DNA from: an uncultured Roseibium sp.
GTDB lineage: Bacteria; Pseudomonadota; Alphaproteobacteria; Rhizobiales; Stappiaceae
Assembly (NCBI RefSeq): GCF_947496995.1
Contig: NZ_CANMFD010000002.1
Span: 248,001-312,000, forward strand
DNA length: 64,000 nucleotides
Direction of reading: 5' to 3'
The stretch's first letter is position 1. Each line of letters opens with the position of its first letter. The translations under genes were made by a program, and so were the position numbers. This document shows positions 20,812-32,010 of the stretch, piece by piece. The notes beneath the pieces are model-generated. The model had not been told where the DNA came from. It made no database searches and saw only the letters and a program-made list of their open reading frames with translations.

Positions 20812-21342
20812 TCAGTTTCCGGATCCTGCCGCACCATCCACATGGTGTCGGAGACTGCGCAGGAACGTCGCGATTGCACGGGAGACCGCATCGATTTCGA
20901 ACCCCCTCAGACTTTCTTCCGTCCAGCCCTCTGCGGGAGACAGGCGCTCTTCAAGGGAGCGGGCGGATTTGCGTTCCTCCGGCTCCAGCGGGAAATTGCC
21001 TGCCGTCCTGAGCATCACAAGTTGCTCGTGAATTCGGCGCATGACCGACAGGGCCGCGCCCATTCTCACCGTCAGCCCGGCATCGTCCCGCCAGCTTCTG
21101 CCACCGAAGACTTCCTGGGTAACACGCTGCCCGGCCCCATAGCAGTCATAGGCGATGCAGCCCTTGAAACCGAGCTCCTGCCGCTTTGCAAAGACCCGGC
21201 ACTGTCCACAGTCATCAAGATTGACGCAGATTTCTCCTGCGGCCTTGTCGAGCGCGAAGGATTCCGATTTGTCGAAAGCGAAGACGACGCAGCACAGTGC
21301 GGCACAGTTCGAACAATCCGGCGTCAGCGCTTGTTTGACCAT
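20812..21342 (-). CDS. Cysteine-rich hypothetical protein
   Basis: 176 residues with nine cysteines packed into the first 67 residues (C10, C13, C17, C18, C39, C45, C48, C62, C67). They sit in the motifs DCSNCAALCC, DDCGQC and GCIAYDCYGAGQRVTQE. The pattern resembles a small family in which such a module can precede pentapeptide repeats; it probably binds zinc or an iron-sulfur cluster. The rest is helical. The role is unknown. It is convergent with the DksA-like gene and is followed upstream, 32 bases away, by another uncharacterised gene on the same strand. Confidence 0.6.
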   Translation of the reverse strand: MVKQALTPDCSNCAALCCVVFAFDKSESFALDKAAGEICVNLDDCGQCRVFAKRQELGFKGCIAYDCYGAGQRVTQEVFGGRSWRDDAGLTVRMGAALSVMRRIHEQLVMLRTAGNFPLEPEERKSARSLEERLSPAEGWTEESLRGFEIDAVSRAIATFLRSLRHHVDGAAGSGN

Positions 21343-21374
21343 TTCTCAGCGTACATCCAGAAGGTGTCCAATTC

Positions 21375-22406
21375 TCAATAGGGGTCCGCTCGACCGGTTC
21401 GGCTGGCCTTGCATGCTTCAAGCCCCTTGGCGCCTGGAATATGTGGCAAGGAACCATAGGGTTTCAGCACTGTCGTGCGTTCGGCGCGGTTTTCAGGCGA
21501 GACGATGTTGTCGTAGAGCAGTTCGAGGACGCCTTCCTTCCACCCGAGCGCGGGAAGGACTTTCTCGATCGCTCCGGAGGACGTCGCCTCGGGAAGATGT
21601 CTGCCCTTTGCCGGAACCGCGCTCACCGAATAGATTTTTCCGTCGACTTTCAACGGACCGAAGCAGGAAATATAGACCTGCATCGCCTCCGGGTCCGGAC
21701 CCTCGAAAGCATATTTCGCACCGGCAATCGTCGTTTGCACATAGAGCGGCCGTTCGGTGACGTTCGAATGCTCCGAATCTCCCATGATCTTGAGTTCTTC
21801 GCTGTTCAGCCACGTAACCCATACATCGACGACAGTCCCGGGAGACGGGGTAATCGTCGAGGGCATGGATCCGTAGGAAACGAACGCCGGCGTCCAGACG
21901 ACATCGAAATCCTGCAGCGTTCCCTTCATGACCGGGATCACGACATCTGCCTCGAAGTTCTTCGCTTCGAATTTCCTTGCCAACTGGCTCGGAGCGGGAT
22001 TGGAACCGAAACCGATCACCGGTGTGATCTTGTCATCCGCCTTGACCGGAATGCCGAGCGCTTCCAACAGCGCGGAGGCGGCCATGACCGAATTGTCCGG
22101 CAGCCTGACTGTCGAGTCGCCAAGCAGATCGTCGGTCACATCCACATACGGATAAATGCCATCATTCACATAAAGATAGGAGCCGTCTTCCCGCGCGTAT
22201 GGATAGGTGAAGCCCCGATAGACCAGATTGGCACAACTGAAGCCCTGCTTCATGCACTCTGCTTCCGTGGCCTCGGCTTCACGTGGCGCGAAGGTCGCGA
22301 TGATCAATCCAACCACAGCGACAGCGAGAACATAGGTGAACTTGCGCAATCCGCTCGAGCTACGAAGGCAGCGGTTGTTTTTGATGGCAGCTGGATTCGA
22401 TGTCAT
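21375..22406 (-). CDS. Hypothetical secreted or membrane-anchored protein
   Basis: About 343 residues if started at ATG 22406; the frame extends to 22484 with no better ribosome site. A hydrophobic segment (FTYVLAVAVVGLIIATFAP) followed by an Ala-Glu-rich stretch suggests export. The mature domain contains YVNDGIYPYVDVTDDLLG, a repeated Y/V-rich beta pattern and VIGFGSNPAPSQLARKF, which recalls the start of gamma-glutamylcyclotransferase-like folds. I cannot assign a family. A C-terminal PYGSLPHIPGAKGLEAC carries one of few cysteines. Confidence 0.55.
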   Translation of the reverse strand: MTSNPAAIKNNRCLRSSSGLRKFTYVLAVAVVGLIIATFAPREAEATEAECMKQGFSCANLVYRGFTYPYAREDGSYLYVNDGIYPYVDVTDDLLGDSTVRLPDNSVMAASALLEALGIPVKADDKITPVIGFGSNPAPSQLARKFEAKNFEADVVIPVMKGTLQDFDVVWTPAFVSYGSMPSTITPSPGTVVDVWVTWLNSEELKIMGDSEHSNVTERPLYVQTTIAGAKYAFEGPDPEAMQVYISCFGPLKVDGKIYSVSAVPAKGRHLPEATSSGAIEKVLPALGWKEGVLELLYDNIVSPENRAERTTVLKPYGSLPHIPGAKGLEACKASRTGRADPY

Positions 22407-22584
22407 AGAGAATTGGTAGCGGCCGTGCTTGGTCAGATCAACAACATTGCCGATCAATGTCTCGTCGTGGTCCGGACAGCGCATTCGTTCGCGCCGTCCC
22501 GCGTTCGGGCGCGCTCACTGAAGGTCTTCTCCGCAAAGACACTCGCCCGTTTCGAAATCAGGAGGGACCGTGAGCCCAGTCGGG

Positions 22585-24156
22585 TCATTCCCACTCGATG
22601 GTGCCCGGAGGTTTGGAGGTTATGTCGTAGGTCACCCTGTTGATCCCTTGCACCTCGTTGATGATGCGGGTCGCGGTCTCGCCGAGAAACTCATGAGAGA
22701 AGGGGAAATAATCGGCGGTCATTCCGTCCACTGACGTTACCGCCCGCAGTGCGCAGGCGTAATCATAGGTACGGCCGTCACCCATGACGCCAACGGTGCG
22801 CACCGGCAGAATGGCAACGAAGGCCTGCCAGATGTCGTCATACAGACCATGCTTGCGGATCTGATCGATATAGACCGCATCCGCCTTGCGCAAAATTTCC
22901 AGCTTCTCACGTGTGATTTCACCCGGGCAGCGGATGGCGAGACCCGGTCCGGGGAACGGGTGGCGTCCGATGAAATGATCCGGCAGGCCGAGTTCCCGGC
23001 CAAGCGCCCTCACCTCGTCCTTGAAAAGTTCACGCAGCGGCTCGACCAGCTTCAGGCCCATCTTTTCCGGCAGGCCACCGACGTTGTGGTGCGACTTGAT
23101 GGTTACGGACGGTCCACCGGAGAAACTGACGCTTTCGATCACATCCGGATAGAGCGTTCCCTGGGCGAGGAATTCAGCGCCCTCGATCGCGTTGGCGTGT
23201 TTCTGGAAGACGTCGATGAACAGCCGGCCGATGATCTTGCGCTTGGTTTCCGGGTCGGACTGGCCGTCCAGTTCCCCAAGGAACAGGTCCTTTTCATCGG
23301 CGTGGATCAGCGGGATGTTGTAGTGATCCCGGAACATGGAGACGACTTCGTCCGCCTCGTTCAAACGCAGCAGTCCGTGGTCGACGAAAACGCAGGTGAG
23401 CTGGTCTCCGATTGCCTCGTGTATCAGGACGGCCGCCACCGAACTGTCGACACCACCGGAAAGCCCGCAGATGACCTTCTTGTCGCCGACCTGTTCGCGG
23501 ATCTTCGCGATTGCGTCCTCCCGATAGGCGCCCATGGTCCAGTCGCCGGTGAAACCGGCCAACCTGACGAAGTTCTCGTAGATGGTCTTGCCGTTGGGGG
23601 TGTGATGCACTTCGGGGTGGAACTGGACCGCGTAGAAGTTGCGGCTCGTGTCGGCGGTTATGGCGAAAGGTGCGTTCGGCGAGGTTCCGAAGACCTCAAA
23701 CCCCGGAGCAAGCCGGCTCACATGGTCGCCGTGGCTCATCCACACCTGTTCCCGGCCCTCGGAAAACCAGCCCTTGAGAATATCTAGCGGCTGGCCGGCC
23801 GGGGTCACAAAGGCCCGGCCGAACTCGGCCGTCCCGCCGCCGCCGGAAATCTTGCCGCCTTCGACCTGTCCGCCAAGCTGTTGCATCATGACCTGTTGGC
23901 CGTAGCAGATACCCAGAACGGGAACGCCCAGATCATAGACGGAAGCAGGTGGCCGCGGCGCGTCCTTCCTGGTGACGGTGTCGGGGCCACCGGAGAAAAT
24001 CACGGCCTTTGGCGCGAATTCGCTCAAAAACGCGTCCGTGACATTCTGATAGGGATGTATCTCGCAATAGACGTTCAACTCGCGCAGGCGACGCGCGATC
24101 AGTTGGGTCACCTGAGAACCGAAATCGATGATGAGAAGACGATCATGCTGGGTCAT
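22585..24156 (-). CDS. guaA: GMP synthase (glutamine-hydrolysing)
   Basis: 523 residues, full length. It converts XMP to GMP using glutamine and ATP. The N-terminal class I amidotransferase has [20 protein letters not shown], the nucleophile region [18 protein letters not shown] and FHPEVHHTP. The ATP-pyrophosphatase domain has the P-loop [19 protein letters not shown]. The dimerisation domain ends GTIEWE, as is standard. guaB lies 3 kb away on the same strand, separated by a TPR gene and rsmB. Confidence 0.98.
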   Translation of the reverse strand: MTQHDRLLIIDFGSQVTQLIARRLRELNVYCEIHPYQNVTDAFLSEFAPKAVIFSGGPDTVTRKDAPRPPASVYDLGVPVLGICYGQQVMMQQLGGQVEGGKISGGGGTAEFGRAFVTPAGQPLDILKGWFSEGREQVWMSHGDHVSRLAPGFEVFGTSPNAPFAITADTSRNFYAVQFHPEVHHTPNGKTIYENFVRLAGFTGDWTMGAYREDAIAKIREQVGDKKVICGLSGGVDSSVAAVLIHEAIGDQLTCVFVDHGLLRLNEADEVVSMFRDHYNIPLIHADEKDLFLGELDGQSDPETKRKIIGRLFIDVFQKHANAIEGAEFLAQGTLYPDVIESVSFSGGPSVTIKSHHNVGGLPEKMGLKLVEPLRELFKDEVRALGRELGLPDHFIGRHPFPGPGLAIRCPGEITREKLEILRKADAVYIDQIRKHGLYDDIWQAFVAILPVRTVGVMGDGRTYDYACALRAVTSVDGMTADYFPFSHEFLGETATRIINEVQGINRVTYDITSKPPGTIEWE

Positions 24157-24418
24157 GGCCAGCTTCTAACCGGTCTTTCCGTCAAATTGAACCTCAAATT
24201 CACGCTGTTGCCGGTCTCTCACAGCATTTTTTGAGCACTGCGGGCCAGCGCGTGGTTCGTCGGCGAATTGCCTGTCCGGCAAATAAATCGGCGGACAAGC
24301 TGTGCACGATCGAATTTCGCTTTTGACCCGTGCGGCCGCGCTCCCTAGGCTGACCTTTGCCCTGCGTCTCATACCTTGGGACGAGACGGGAGCAGGTGCT
24401 CTAGGAACCGAATATCGA

Positions 24419-25648
24419 ATGACAGCAGCTGCCCGACAAGCGTTTGAAGAAGCCCAGGCGCTGGAAAATGCCGGCGACCTCGACAAAGCGCTGGTTTCCT
24501 ACCTCAAGGCGCAGGAACTCTCGCCCCAGGACATGGAAATTGCCTACCGGACCGCCAGTGCGCTTCTCCAGGCAGGTTATCTGGAAGAAGCCCAGTCACA
24601 ATTGCGCCGGATCGTCTTCGCAGAACCCGATCACCTGAGCGCCCGTGCGAGCCTCGGCAATTGCCATCTTCTTCTCGGCGACATCGCCAATGCCAGGCAG
24701 AACTTCACGGAAGTTCTTGACCAGGCGCCCGACAACCGAAATGCGCTCTTCGGGCTGGCGAGTGTTCTTCTCAAGGACGACAAACCTGCCGAAGCCGAAG
24801 CTCACGCCAGGCATCTGCTGAGCCTGCTGCCGGACTCGGCACCGGTTTTGACGCTGTTTGCGGAAACACAAGACAAATCCGGCCAGACCTCTGCGGCGAT
24901 CGCCGCCTATCGCAAGGCGCTCAAATCCGCGCCCGATCATGTCCCCGCTCTGCTGGGCTTGTCGGAAACCCTGCTGCGCCGCAAGCGCTTCGATGAAGTC
25001 ATCGAGCTGACCATCAGGGCAAACAGCCTGATACCAGCAGATCCGCTCCCCATGGAAATGCTGTCGGATGCGCTCGCGGGAAAGGGTGACCTTGAGGATG
25101 CCCGCGAAGCGGCAGAAGAAGCGCTCAGGCTCAGCCCCCGCTCCGTAGCGGTACTGGTCCGGCTCAGCGTGCTGTCGCGCAAACTGGGACGTCCCGTTAC
25201 TGCACTGAAACATGCGGTCACCGCGCATGACCTGGACGAGACAGCCCAGGGACCGCTCAACGCATTGGGCGCGGGTCTTGCAGCCCTTAAATATTCCAAC
25301 CAGGCTCGATCCGTCCTGACGGCGCTATCGGCGGGCAAGGGTCTTGAGCCTGATATAAAACGCTTCGTCGAAGCTCTGATTGAAAATGAAGCGGCCCGAT
25401 TGTCAGAAGAGGCCGCGCAATCTTCCGACACGGCTCAGGAAAACGGCGGAAAGCTTGCGAAGGCACCGCTGACAGCGGCCTCCAATGAGACCGAGCTCGA
25501 CGAGCCCGGATCAAAAGATCCGAGCCCTCCTAAAGGGAAAACCACGCTCCGGTCGAACAAGATCGAGGCACCCGCTGTGGAAGGCCTGACTGGCGCAGAT
25601 GACCAGGTTCCGAATGTGCTCGGCCTTCAACGTCAGGACCGGTCGTAA
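24419..25648 (+). CDS. Tetratricopeptide-repeat protein
   Basis: 409 residues from ATG 24419; an upstream in-frame start would add 39 unconserved residues. There are about seven to eight TPR units from residue 5 to 330, for example LENAGDLDKALVSYLKAQEL, AYRTASALLQAGYLEEAQSQL, and GDIANARQNFTEVLDQAPDN. After these comes a low-complexity Ala/Ser/Glu/Lys tail. No signal peptide is obvious. TPR arrays are protein-binding scaffolds; no partner is suggested by the neighbours, which are guaA (divergent) and rsmB (convergent). Confidence 0.75.
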   Translation: MTAAARQAFEEAQALENAGDLDKALVSYLKAQELSPQDMEIAYRTASALLQAGYLEEAQSQLRRIVFAEPDHLSARASLGNCHLLLGDIANARQNFTEVLDQAPDNRNALFGLASVLLKDDKPAEAEAHARHLLSLLPDSAPVLTLFAETQDKSGQTSAAIAAYRKALKSAPDHVPALLGLSETLLRRKRFDEVIELTIRANSLIPADPLPMEMLSDALAGKGDLEDAREAAEEALRLSPRSVAVLVRLSVLSRKLGRPVTALKHAVTAHDLDETAQGPLNALGAGLAALKYSNQARSVLTALSAGKGLEPDIKRFVEALIENEAARLSEEAAQSSDTAQENGGKLAKAPLTAASNETELDEPGSKDPSPPKGKTTLRSNKIEAPAVEGLTGADDQVPNVLGLQRQDRS

Positions 25649-25670
25649 GCCCGCTTTAATGAAGCTGCGG

Positions 25671-26963
25671 TCAGTGGCTGCGTTCAAAGATCGCCACGAA
25701 GAACCCATCCGTTCCCGTGGATGCCGGTGTCATCAGCAGGTCTCCGCGCTCGGTGACGTAGCGCGGTTCCGGCGCCTTCGGCAGCACTGCTTTCCAGGCT
25801 TCCAGCGCCGACACCGGTTTGAAGTCGGGCGTGGTTTCCAGGAACCATTCAGCCTGGTCCTCATTCTCCGCCGGTAATACGGAACAGGTCACATAAACGA
25901 GGCGGCCACCCGGTTTTACATAACGGCTGGCATTTTCCAGGACGTGGCGCTGATCCTCGATGCGGTCTGCCAGAGCCTTTTCGGCCAGACGCCATTTCGA
26001 ATCGGGCCTGCGGCGCCAGACGCCGGTTCCCGTGCAAGGCGCGTCCATGAAGACAAGATCCATCTGACCCACGAGGTCTTCCAGATTGGTGCTTGCCGGA
26101 TCGCGCACCTGAATATTGCGGGCGCCGGCCCGTTGAAGGCGTTCATGGATCGGTGCCAGGCGCAGCCTGTCGGCGTCATAGGCGTAGAGCTGCCCCTTGT
26201 TCTGCATGGCAGCCGCGAGCGCGAGCGTCTTGCCCCCGCCGCCGGCGCAGTAGTCCAGCACCTGTTCGCCCGGTTTTGCCTGCGCAAGGAGGGCGGCAAG
26301 CTGGCTGGCCTCGTCCTGAAGTTCGAACCAGCCCTTGCGATATCCTTCCTCGGCCTGAACATGCGGCACGCGGCCGGATCCGGGTTTGGCTTCTATGCGC
26401 ATGCCGACAGGTGACAGGGCCGTCGCCTGGGCGCCCGTATGCGCGAGGCGTTTGAGAAGCTTCTCGCGATCGGATTTCAGGGTGTTGGTCCTGAGGTCGA
26501 CCGGCGCGCGCTGTGCAAGCGCTCTGCCCTCCTCGACGGCCCGGTCACCGAATACGGACTGAAAGCCAGGCCAAAGCCATTCGGGGACGTCAGCTTGTGC
26601 ATGCTCCGCCGGTACACCGTTTCCGGGAGCTGCGAGCCTGCCCTGTTCTTCATCCGTCAGGGCGTCCGGCGCGTGCTGGTCCTGCGCCAGCGCCTCGGCA
26701 AGAGCCGCAACACCTTTTTCCCACGTGAGGGCATAGGTTGCCAGAATGAGGGAGCGCGGTGTGCCGTCCTCGACGGCGGCCGCGAGCGACGCCTTGTTGC
26801 GCAGGGCATCGAAGACGAGATTGCCGATGGCGGTTCTGTCGCCGGAACCGGCGAAACGGTGTGCCGCTCCCCAGTCGCGCAGGGCAATCTGAACCGGCCT
26901 GTGGCGGGTTTCGACCTCGGTTAAGACTTCTATTGCCGCCGCGAGGCGTCCGCCATCTTTCAT
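25671..26963 (-). CDS. RsmB/NOP family RNA cytosine-C5 methyltransferase
   Basis: 430 residues. The N-terminal NusB-like helical domain (to about residue 150) is followed by a SAM-dependent methyltransferase with FELQDEASQLAALLA, the SAM loop VLDYCAGGGGKTLALAA, DAPCTGTGVWRRRPDSKW with the motif-IV cysteine, and VYVTCSVLPAENEDQAEWFL with the motif-VI cysteine. This is the RsmB class that makes 5-methylcytosine in 16S rRNA, although exact site specificity is inferred. It lies downstream of guaB on the same strand with a 51-base gap. Confidence 0.9.
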   Translation of the reverse strand: MKDGGRLAAAIEVLTEVETRHRPVQIALRDWGAAHRFAGSGDRTAIGNLVFDALRNKASLAAAVEDGTPRSLILATYALTWEKGVAALAEALAQDQHAPDALTDEEQGRLAAPGNGVPAEHAQADVPEWLWPGFQSVFGDRAVEEGRALAQRAPVDLRTNTLKSDREKLLKRLAHTGAQATALSPVGMRIEAKPGSGRVPHVQAEEGYRKGWFELQDEASQLAALLAQAKPGEQVLDYCAGGGGKTLALAAAMQNKGQLYAYDADRLRLAPIHERLQRAGARNIQVRDPASTNLEDLVGQMDLVFMDAPCTGTGVWRRRPDSKWRLAEKALADRIEDQRHVLENASRYVKPGGRLVYVTCSVLPAENEDQAEWFLETTPDFKPVSALEAWKAVLPKAPEPRYVTERGDLLMTPASTGTDGFFVAIFERSH

Positions 26964-27014
26964 ACTGATCCCTTGGGGTTGGACCGCAATCGGTCCGCAC
27001 CGAATATAATGCTA

Positions 27015-28616
<1,602 letters not shown>

Positions 28617-28636
28617 TCAATAACACGCAGGTGACA

Positions 28637-28669
28637 GAATGAAAAGAGCCCTGGCCTTGCTTTTCATTC
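28637..28669. terminator. Inverted repeat between rlmE and guaB
   Basis: GAATGAAAAG and its exact complement CTTTTCATTC separated by 13 nt, about 60 bases beyond the rlmE stop on the minus strand. The right arm provides a short T-rich run on both strands. It could be a weak terminator of rlmE or part of the guaB leader region. Confidence 0.4.
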
Positions 28670-28726
28670 GGTTTGCTTGCCATGAACACAAATCAGCTGG
28701 ATTGCATCCAGGCAAAGTGCTGCCGT

Positions 28727-29431
28727 TCAATCCTGTTCAAGGTCGCTGCCGCGGAACCCCTTGGCGATCACATAAAGCTCCGGACTTTCCTTGCGGCTGG
28801 CCGGGGGCTTGAGGTGCGAAACGGTCTTGAACTCGCGCTTGAGATCCAGCAGCAGGGAATTTTCGGTCCCGCCTCGGAAGACCTTCGCCAGAAAGGACCC
28901 GCCGGGCACCAGGTTTCGGCGGGCGAAATCGATGGCGATTTCAAACAGGTGAGTCGTGCGCAGATGATCCGTCTGCTTGTGCCCGGTCGTGGGGGCCGCC
29001 ATGTCCGACAGGACCACGTCCGGTTTGCCGCCCAGAGCTTCCATCAGCGCCGCCGGTGCGTCGTCGTCGAGAAAGTCCTTTTTCAGAAAGGTGACACCGC
29101 GCACGTGATCCATGTCGAGATAATCAATGCCGACCACCTTGGGCGCGTCGAGGCTGGATTGCACCCGATGCGCGGCCACCTGGCACCAGCCGCCTGGCGC
29201 GCAGCCGAGATCGACAACCCTGTAACCGGGCTTCAGAACCTTGTGCCGGTCGTCGATTTCGATGAGCTTGTAGGCTGCCCTTGACCTGTAGCCGTCAATT
29301 TTCGCACGCCGCACATAGGGGTCGTTCAACTGGCGCGACAGCCAGCGGGTGGACGATTCGCGCCGGCCGGCCGATGTCTTCACCTTGACGTGCAGCCCCC
29401 GGTCACCGGTGCCTTTTTTAGACCCGCTCAT
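28727..29431 (-). CDS. rlmE: 23S rRNA (uridine-2'-O)-methyltransferase
   Basis: 234 residues from ATG 29431; the frame continues upstream to 29638 but only overlaps the previous gene. RlmE (RrmJ/FtsJ) methylates U2552 of 23S rRNA at the ribose. Family segments: [51 protein letters not shown] for SAM binding, the catalytic Asp in [13 protein letters not shown], and [12 protein letters not shown]. The start codon overlaps the stop of the Ppx/GppA gene (ATGA), so the two are translationally coupled. Confidence 0.96.
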   Translation of the reverse strand: MSGSKKGTGDRGLHVKVKTSAGRRESSTRWLSRQLNDPYVRRAKIDGYRSRAAYKLIEIDDRHKVLKPGYRVVDLGCAPGGWCQVAAHRVQSSLDAPKVVGIDYLDMDHVRGVTFLKKDFLDDDAPAALMEALGGKPDVVLSDMAAPTTGHKQTDHLRTTHLFEIAIDFARRNLVPGGSFLAKVFRGGTENSLLLDLKREFKTVSHLKPPASRKESPELYVIAKGFRGSDLEQD

Positions 29432-31149
29432 GCTCTGTTCCTTTGACGGCCGCGATCCTGACGGTTGCCGCACTTCCTGTGGGTCCAGACGCCGTCGGCC
29501 GACATCAATTCCGTTAAAATTCCCTCGCGCAATCCCCTGTCGGCGACGCGCAGCCGCGAGCAGCTCCAGCGGCGGCGGATGGCTTCCAGGATGGCGCAGC
29601 CGGCCAATACGAGATCGGCACGATCCGCGCCGATGCACGGGTTCTCGACGCGCGCCTCATAGGGCATATCGCGAAGCTGATCAATCATTCTGCCGACATC
29701 GCCGTCCTCGAGCCAGGTTCCGTCCACCCGGCGCCGGTCATAGCGCTTCAGTCCGAGATGCACGCCGGCAAGGGTCGTGACGGTCCCAGAAGTGCCGAGC
29801 ATATGCACCTTTCCGGAGGAAATGGCTTCCGTGAGACTGCTGGCGAGGTTGAAGGACGCCAGATGCCCGGCGGCATCCTCGACCATGTCTTCGAAAACAT
29901 CCGGCGTGACATGCACACCGCCGTGGCGTTCGGCAAGATTGACCACACCGACCGGCAGCGAAATCCAGGAACGGATAAAGCGCGTCAGGGCGTAGCCGCG
30001 CGCGCCGCAGCGATTGCGCAGGTCCAGCCAGACGATTTCCGAGGAGCCGCCGCCGATATCGAATAGGATGACACCGTCCGCGTCGTGATCGACCAGCGAC
30101 GCACAGCCGGCAACCGCCAGACGAGCCTCCGTTTCGCGGTTGACTACCTCCAGTGCGAGCCCTGTTTCGGACTGGACGCGCTCGATGAATTCGGCCCCGT
30201 TCTCTGCGGCCCGGCAGGCTTCCGTCGCAATCAGGCGCGAGCGGGAAACTCCCCTGTCCGCCAGTTTGCGATGACAATTCGCCAGCGCATCGATTGCCCT
30301 GTCCATGGCGGCCTCACCGAGGCGTTTGTTGGACCCGACCCCCTCGCCCAGCCGGACGATGCGGGAATAGGCGTCCACGACCCTAAATCCGCGTTCTTCA
30401 GGACGGGCAATCAGCAGCCGGCAATTGTTGGTTCCAAGATCCAGCGCCGCATAAAGCGATCCACGGTGATGCCCGTTTCTGGCTCGGTCTTTCGCAACGC
30501 CATTCCAGTTCGTGCGAGGTTGTTTTTCCTGGCTTTTCGCCAGGCGGATATCGGCGTCCCGGGCGGACGGCTCACGCACTGCATTTGCCGGGCCTCCAGC
30601 ATGGGAAGGTTTGTCACGCAAAGATCCGGTGTCCGGCGTGGCGCGGGCCTCGGAAGGAGCACCGTCCGCAGCGCCGTTCACGGATTGCCGTCTGCGCCGC
30701 CCCCTGCGCCGCGCCGCTTTCTTGCCTTTCAGGCTGGTCGCAGCGTCAGTGCCTTGTGCCGCGTCTCCATCATCGCTCGCTGACAGCGGACGCCGGTTGA
30801 CCGCGCCGTCATTTCCGGCATGCGCGGGATTGCGCCCGCGACGGCGTTTCTTGCGGCGTTTTCCCGGATTGGACGCGGTTCCGCCGTCCGCGACAGGCTG
30901 CGCCGGCGGCTGGCTGGTGGTTTCGACGGTTCCGGATACAGCTTGGGCCTGAACAGGTCCTGCCCCCTGGGGCGTTCCCGTTGCGGCGGCATTTTCCTGC
31001 GCTGCCGCCTTGCCCTTGGGGCCCTGGCCTGAGCGACGCTTGCGGCGCCGTCTGCCCGGTCCCTTGAACTCCTGCGGAGTTCCGCTGTTGCCGGACACGT
31101 CAGCGGTACGACGCCCGTTCTCGGGCGGTTCCTGACCTGACTGAGTCAC
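29428..31149 (-). CDS. Ppx/GppA family phosphatase with long basic N-terminal extension
   Basis: About 573 residues if read from GTG 31149, which has GAAAGG 8 bases upstream; ATG 31206 is an alternative. The C-terminal ~340 residues are a Ppx/GppA exopolyphosphatase/guanosine-pentaphosphatase domain: [48 protein letters not shown], and [16 protein letters not shown]. The first ~230 residues are low-complexity and rich in Gly, Ala, Lys and Arg, with clusters such as [10 protein letters not shown]. They are probably disordered and able to bind nucleic acid or polyphosphate. It overlaps rlmE by four bases. Start position is uncertain. Confidence 0.85.
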   Translation of the reverse strand: MTQSGQEPPENGRRTADVSGNSGTPQEFKGPGRRRRKRRSGQGPKGKAAAQENAAATGTPQGAGPVQAQAVSGTVETTSQPPAQPVADGGTASNPGKRRKKRRRGRNPAHAGNDGAVNRRPLSASDDGDAAQGTDAATSLKGKKAARRRGRRRRQSVNGAADGAPSEARATPDTGSLRDKPSHAGGPANAVREPSARDADIRLAKSQEKQPRTNWNGVAKDRARNGHHRGSLYAALDLGTNNCRLLIARPEERGFRVVDAYSRIVRLGEGVGSNKRLGEAAMDRAIDALANCHRKLADRGVSRSRLIATEACRAAENGAEFIERVQSETGLALEVVNRETEARLAVAGCASLVDHDADGVILFDIGGGSSEIVWLDLRNRCGARGYALTRFIRSWISLPVGVVNLAERHGGVHVTPDVFEDMVEDAAGHLASFNLASSLTEAISSGKVHMLGTSGTVTTLAGVHLGLKRYDRRRVDGTWLEDGDVGRMIDQLRDMPYEARVENPCIGADRADLVLAGCAILEAIRRRWSCSRLRVADRGLREGILTELMSADGVWTHRKCGNRQDRGRQRNRA

Positions 31150-31438
31150 TTTGTGCCTTTCAGGTCCCGGCGTACCGGCCGTAAACGGGGCGCTGCCGGG
31201 GACCATGTCTTTCGTTGACAAAACTGTAACAGGTTGGCCGCCGATGGAAAAGCACATAACAGCCGACGAAAGATCCTGGCTTTTGCGAAACTGGCCTGAG
31301 GGCTGCAATTTCACAAAAAAGTCGAAACCGGCCCTTGCAATCGGGAATATGATGGATGTATATGCGGCACACTCGTTGCTGCAGAGGGCTTCCAGCCTGA
31401 CAACTGCCGTAACAGCTCGCCCGGTTCCCGGGCCGCGT

Positions 31439-31512
31439 TGGGGAATAGGTTAACGGTAGACCCACGGACTCTGACTCCGTTAGTCCTGGTTCGAATCCAG
31501 GTTCCCCAGCCA
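31439..31512 (+). tRNA. tRNA-Gln (anticodon CTG)
   Basis: Complete cloverleaf: acceptor stem TGGGGAA pairs with TTCCCCA, followed by discriminator G and an encoded CCA. The D arm contains GGTTAACGGTAGACC. The anticodon stem ACGGA/TCCGT encloses the loop CTCTGAC with anticodon CTG. The T arm is CCTGGTTCGAATCCAGG. The last 17 bases of the gene lie inside the 24-bp repeat that recurs at 36110, so this gene is the attachment site of the island that follows. Confidence 0.95.
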
Positions 31513-31519
31513 AACTTTT
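31496..31519 (+). repeat. attL-like direct repeat within tRNA-Gln
   Basis: TCCAGGTTCCCCAGCC followed by AAACTTTT. It covers the 3' half of the T arm, the acceptor strand and CCA of tRNA-Gln, and matches 36110-36133 exactly. The tRNA stays intact at this end, as is usual for integration at tRNA 3' ends. Confidence 0.85.
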
Positions 31520-31730
31520 TCTCAAGTCATTGATATCATTGAGATAATCGAATCAATAGATCCACATTCTCAGTCGATTCGACCAACTGATGCCAAAACT
31601 GGTCCCTGGAACTGGTGCCCAAGAGCGCCGTCCGGCAAAAGGAATATGGGCAATGGTTCGTCAACATACTAGAACTATCGGCCGATTGATGATGGCGACT
31701 ACATAAATGTAACAAAAGACGAAAAAACTT

Positions 31731-31961
31731 TCATACGACCTGCTGGGTAGGCGGTGTTTGAAATTCGGGATGTAGGTCACTGCGAATTCTTTGGAAAATA
31801 CGTGAAATAAAAGCCCAAAGTGCCTCGCAATACTTATCGGAAGATCTCGGTATCCGCCGCACCTCACCGAGGTTTCGTAGCCGATCCCATCGGTGGCCAT
31901 CTGAGTTTGAGTGTTCGCCAATCAGCCACTTGGCCCAATCCTGTCGCGAATGGTCTTTCAA
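31731..31961 (-). CDS. Possible small protein, TTG start
   Basis: A 76-codon open frame starting at TTG 31961 with a good ribosome site, AAGGAG, 7 bases upstream. The product starts KDHSRQDWAKWLIGEHS after the initiator, is rich in Trp, Arg and Asp/Glu, and contains WAFISRIFQRIRSDLHPEF. It looks more protein-like than the other small frames of the island but matches nothing I know. It diverges from the gasdermin gene with 49 bases between the starts, so a regulator or small inhibitor would be conceivable. Could be spurious. Confidence 0.35.
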   Translation of the reverse strand: MKDHSRQDWAKWLIGEHSNSDGHRWDRLRNLGEVRRIPRSSDKYCEALWAFISRIFQRIRSDLHPEFQTPPTQQVV

Positions 31962-32010
31962 TCGAATTCTCCTTCTGGTAGTAAATTGCAATGTTTTCTG
32001 GAGGTAATGC

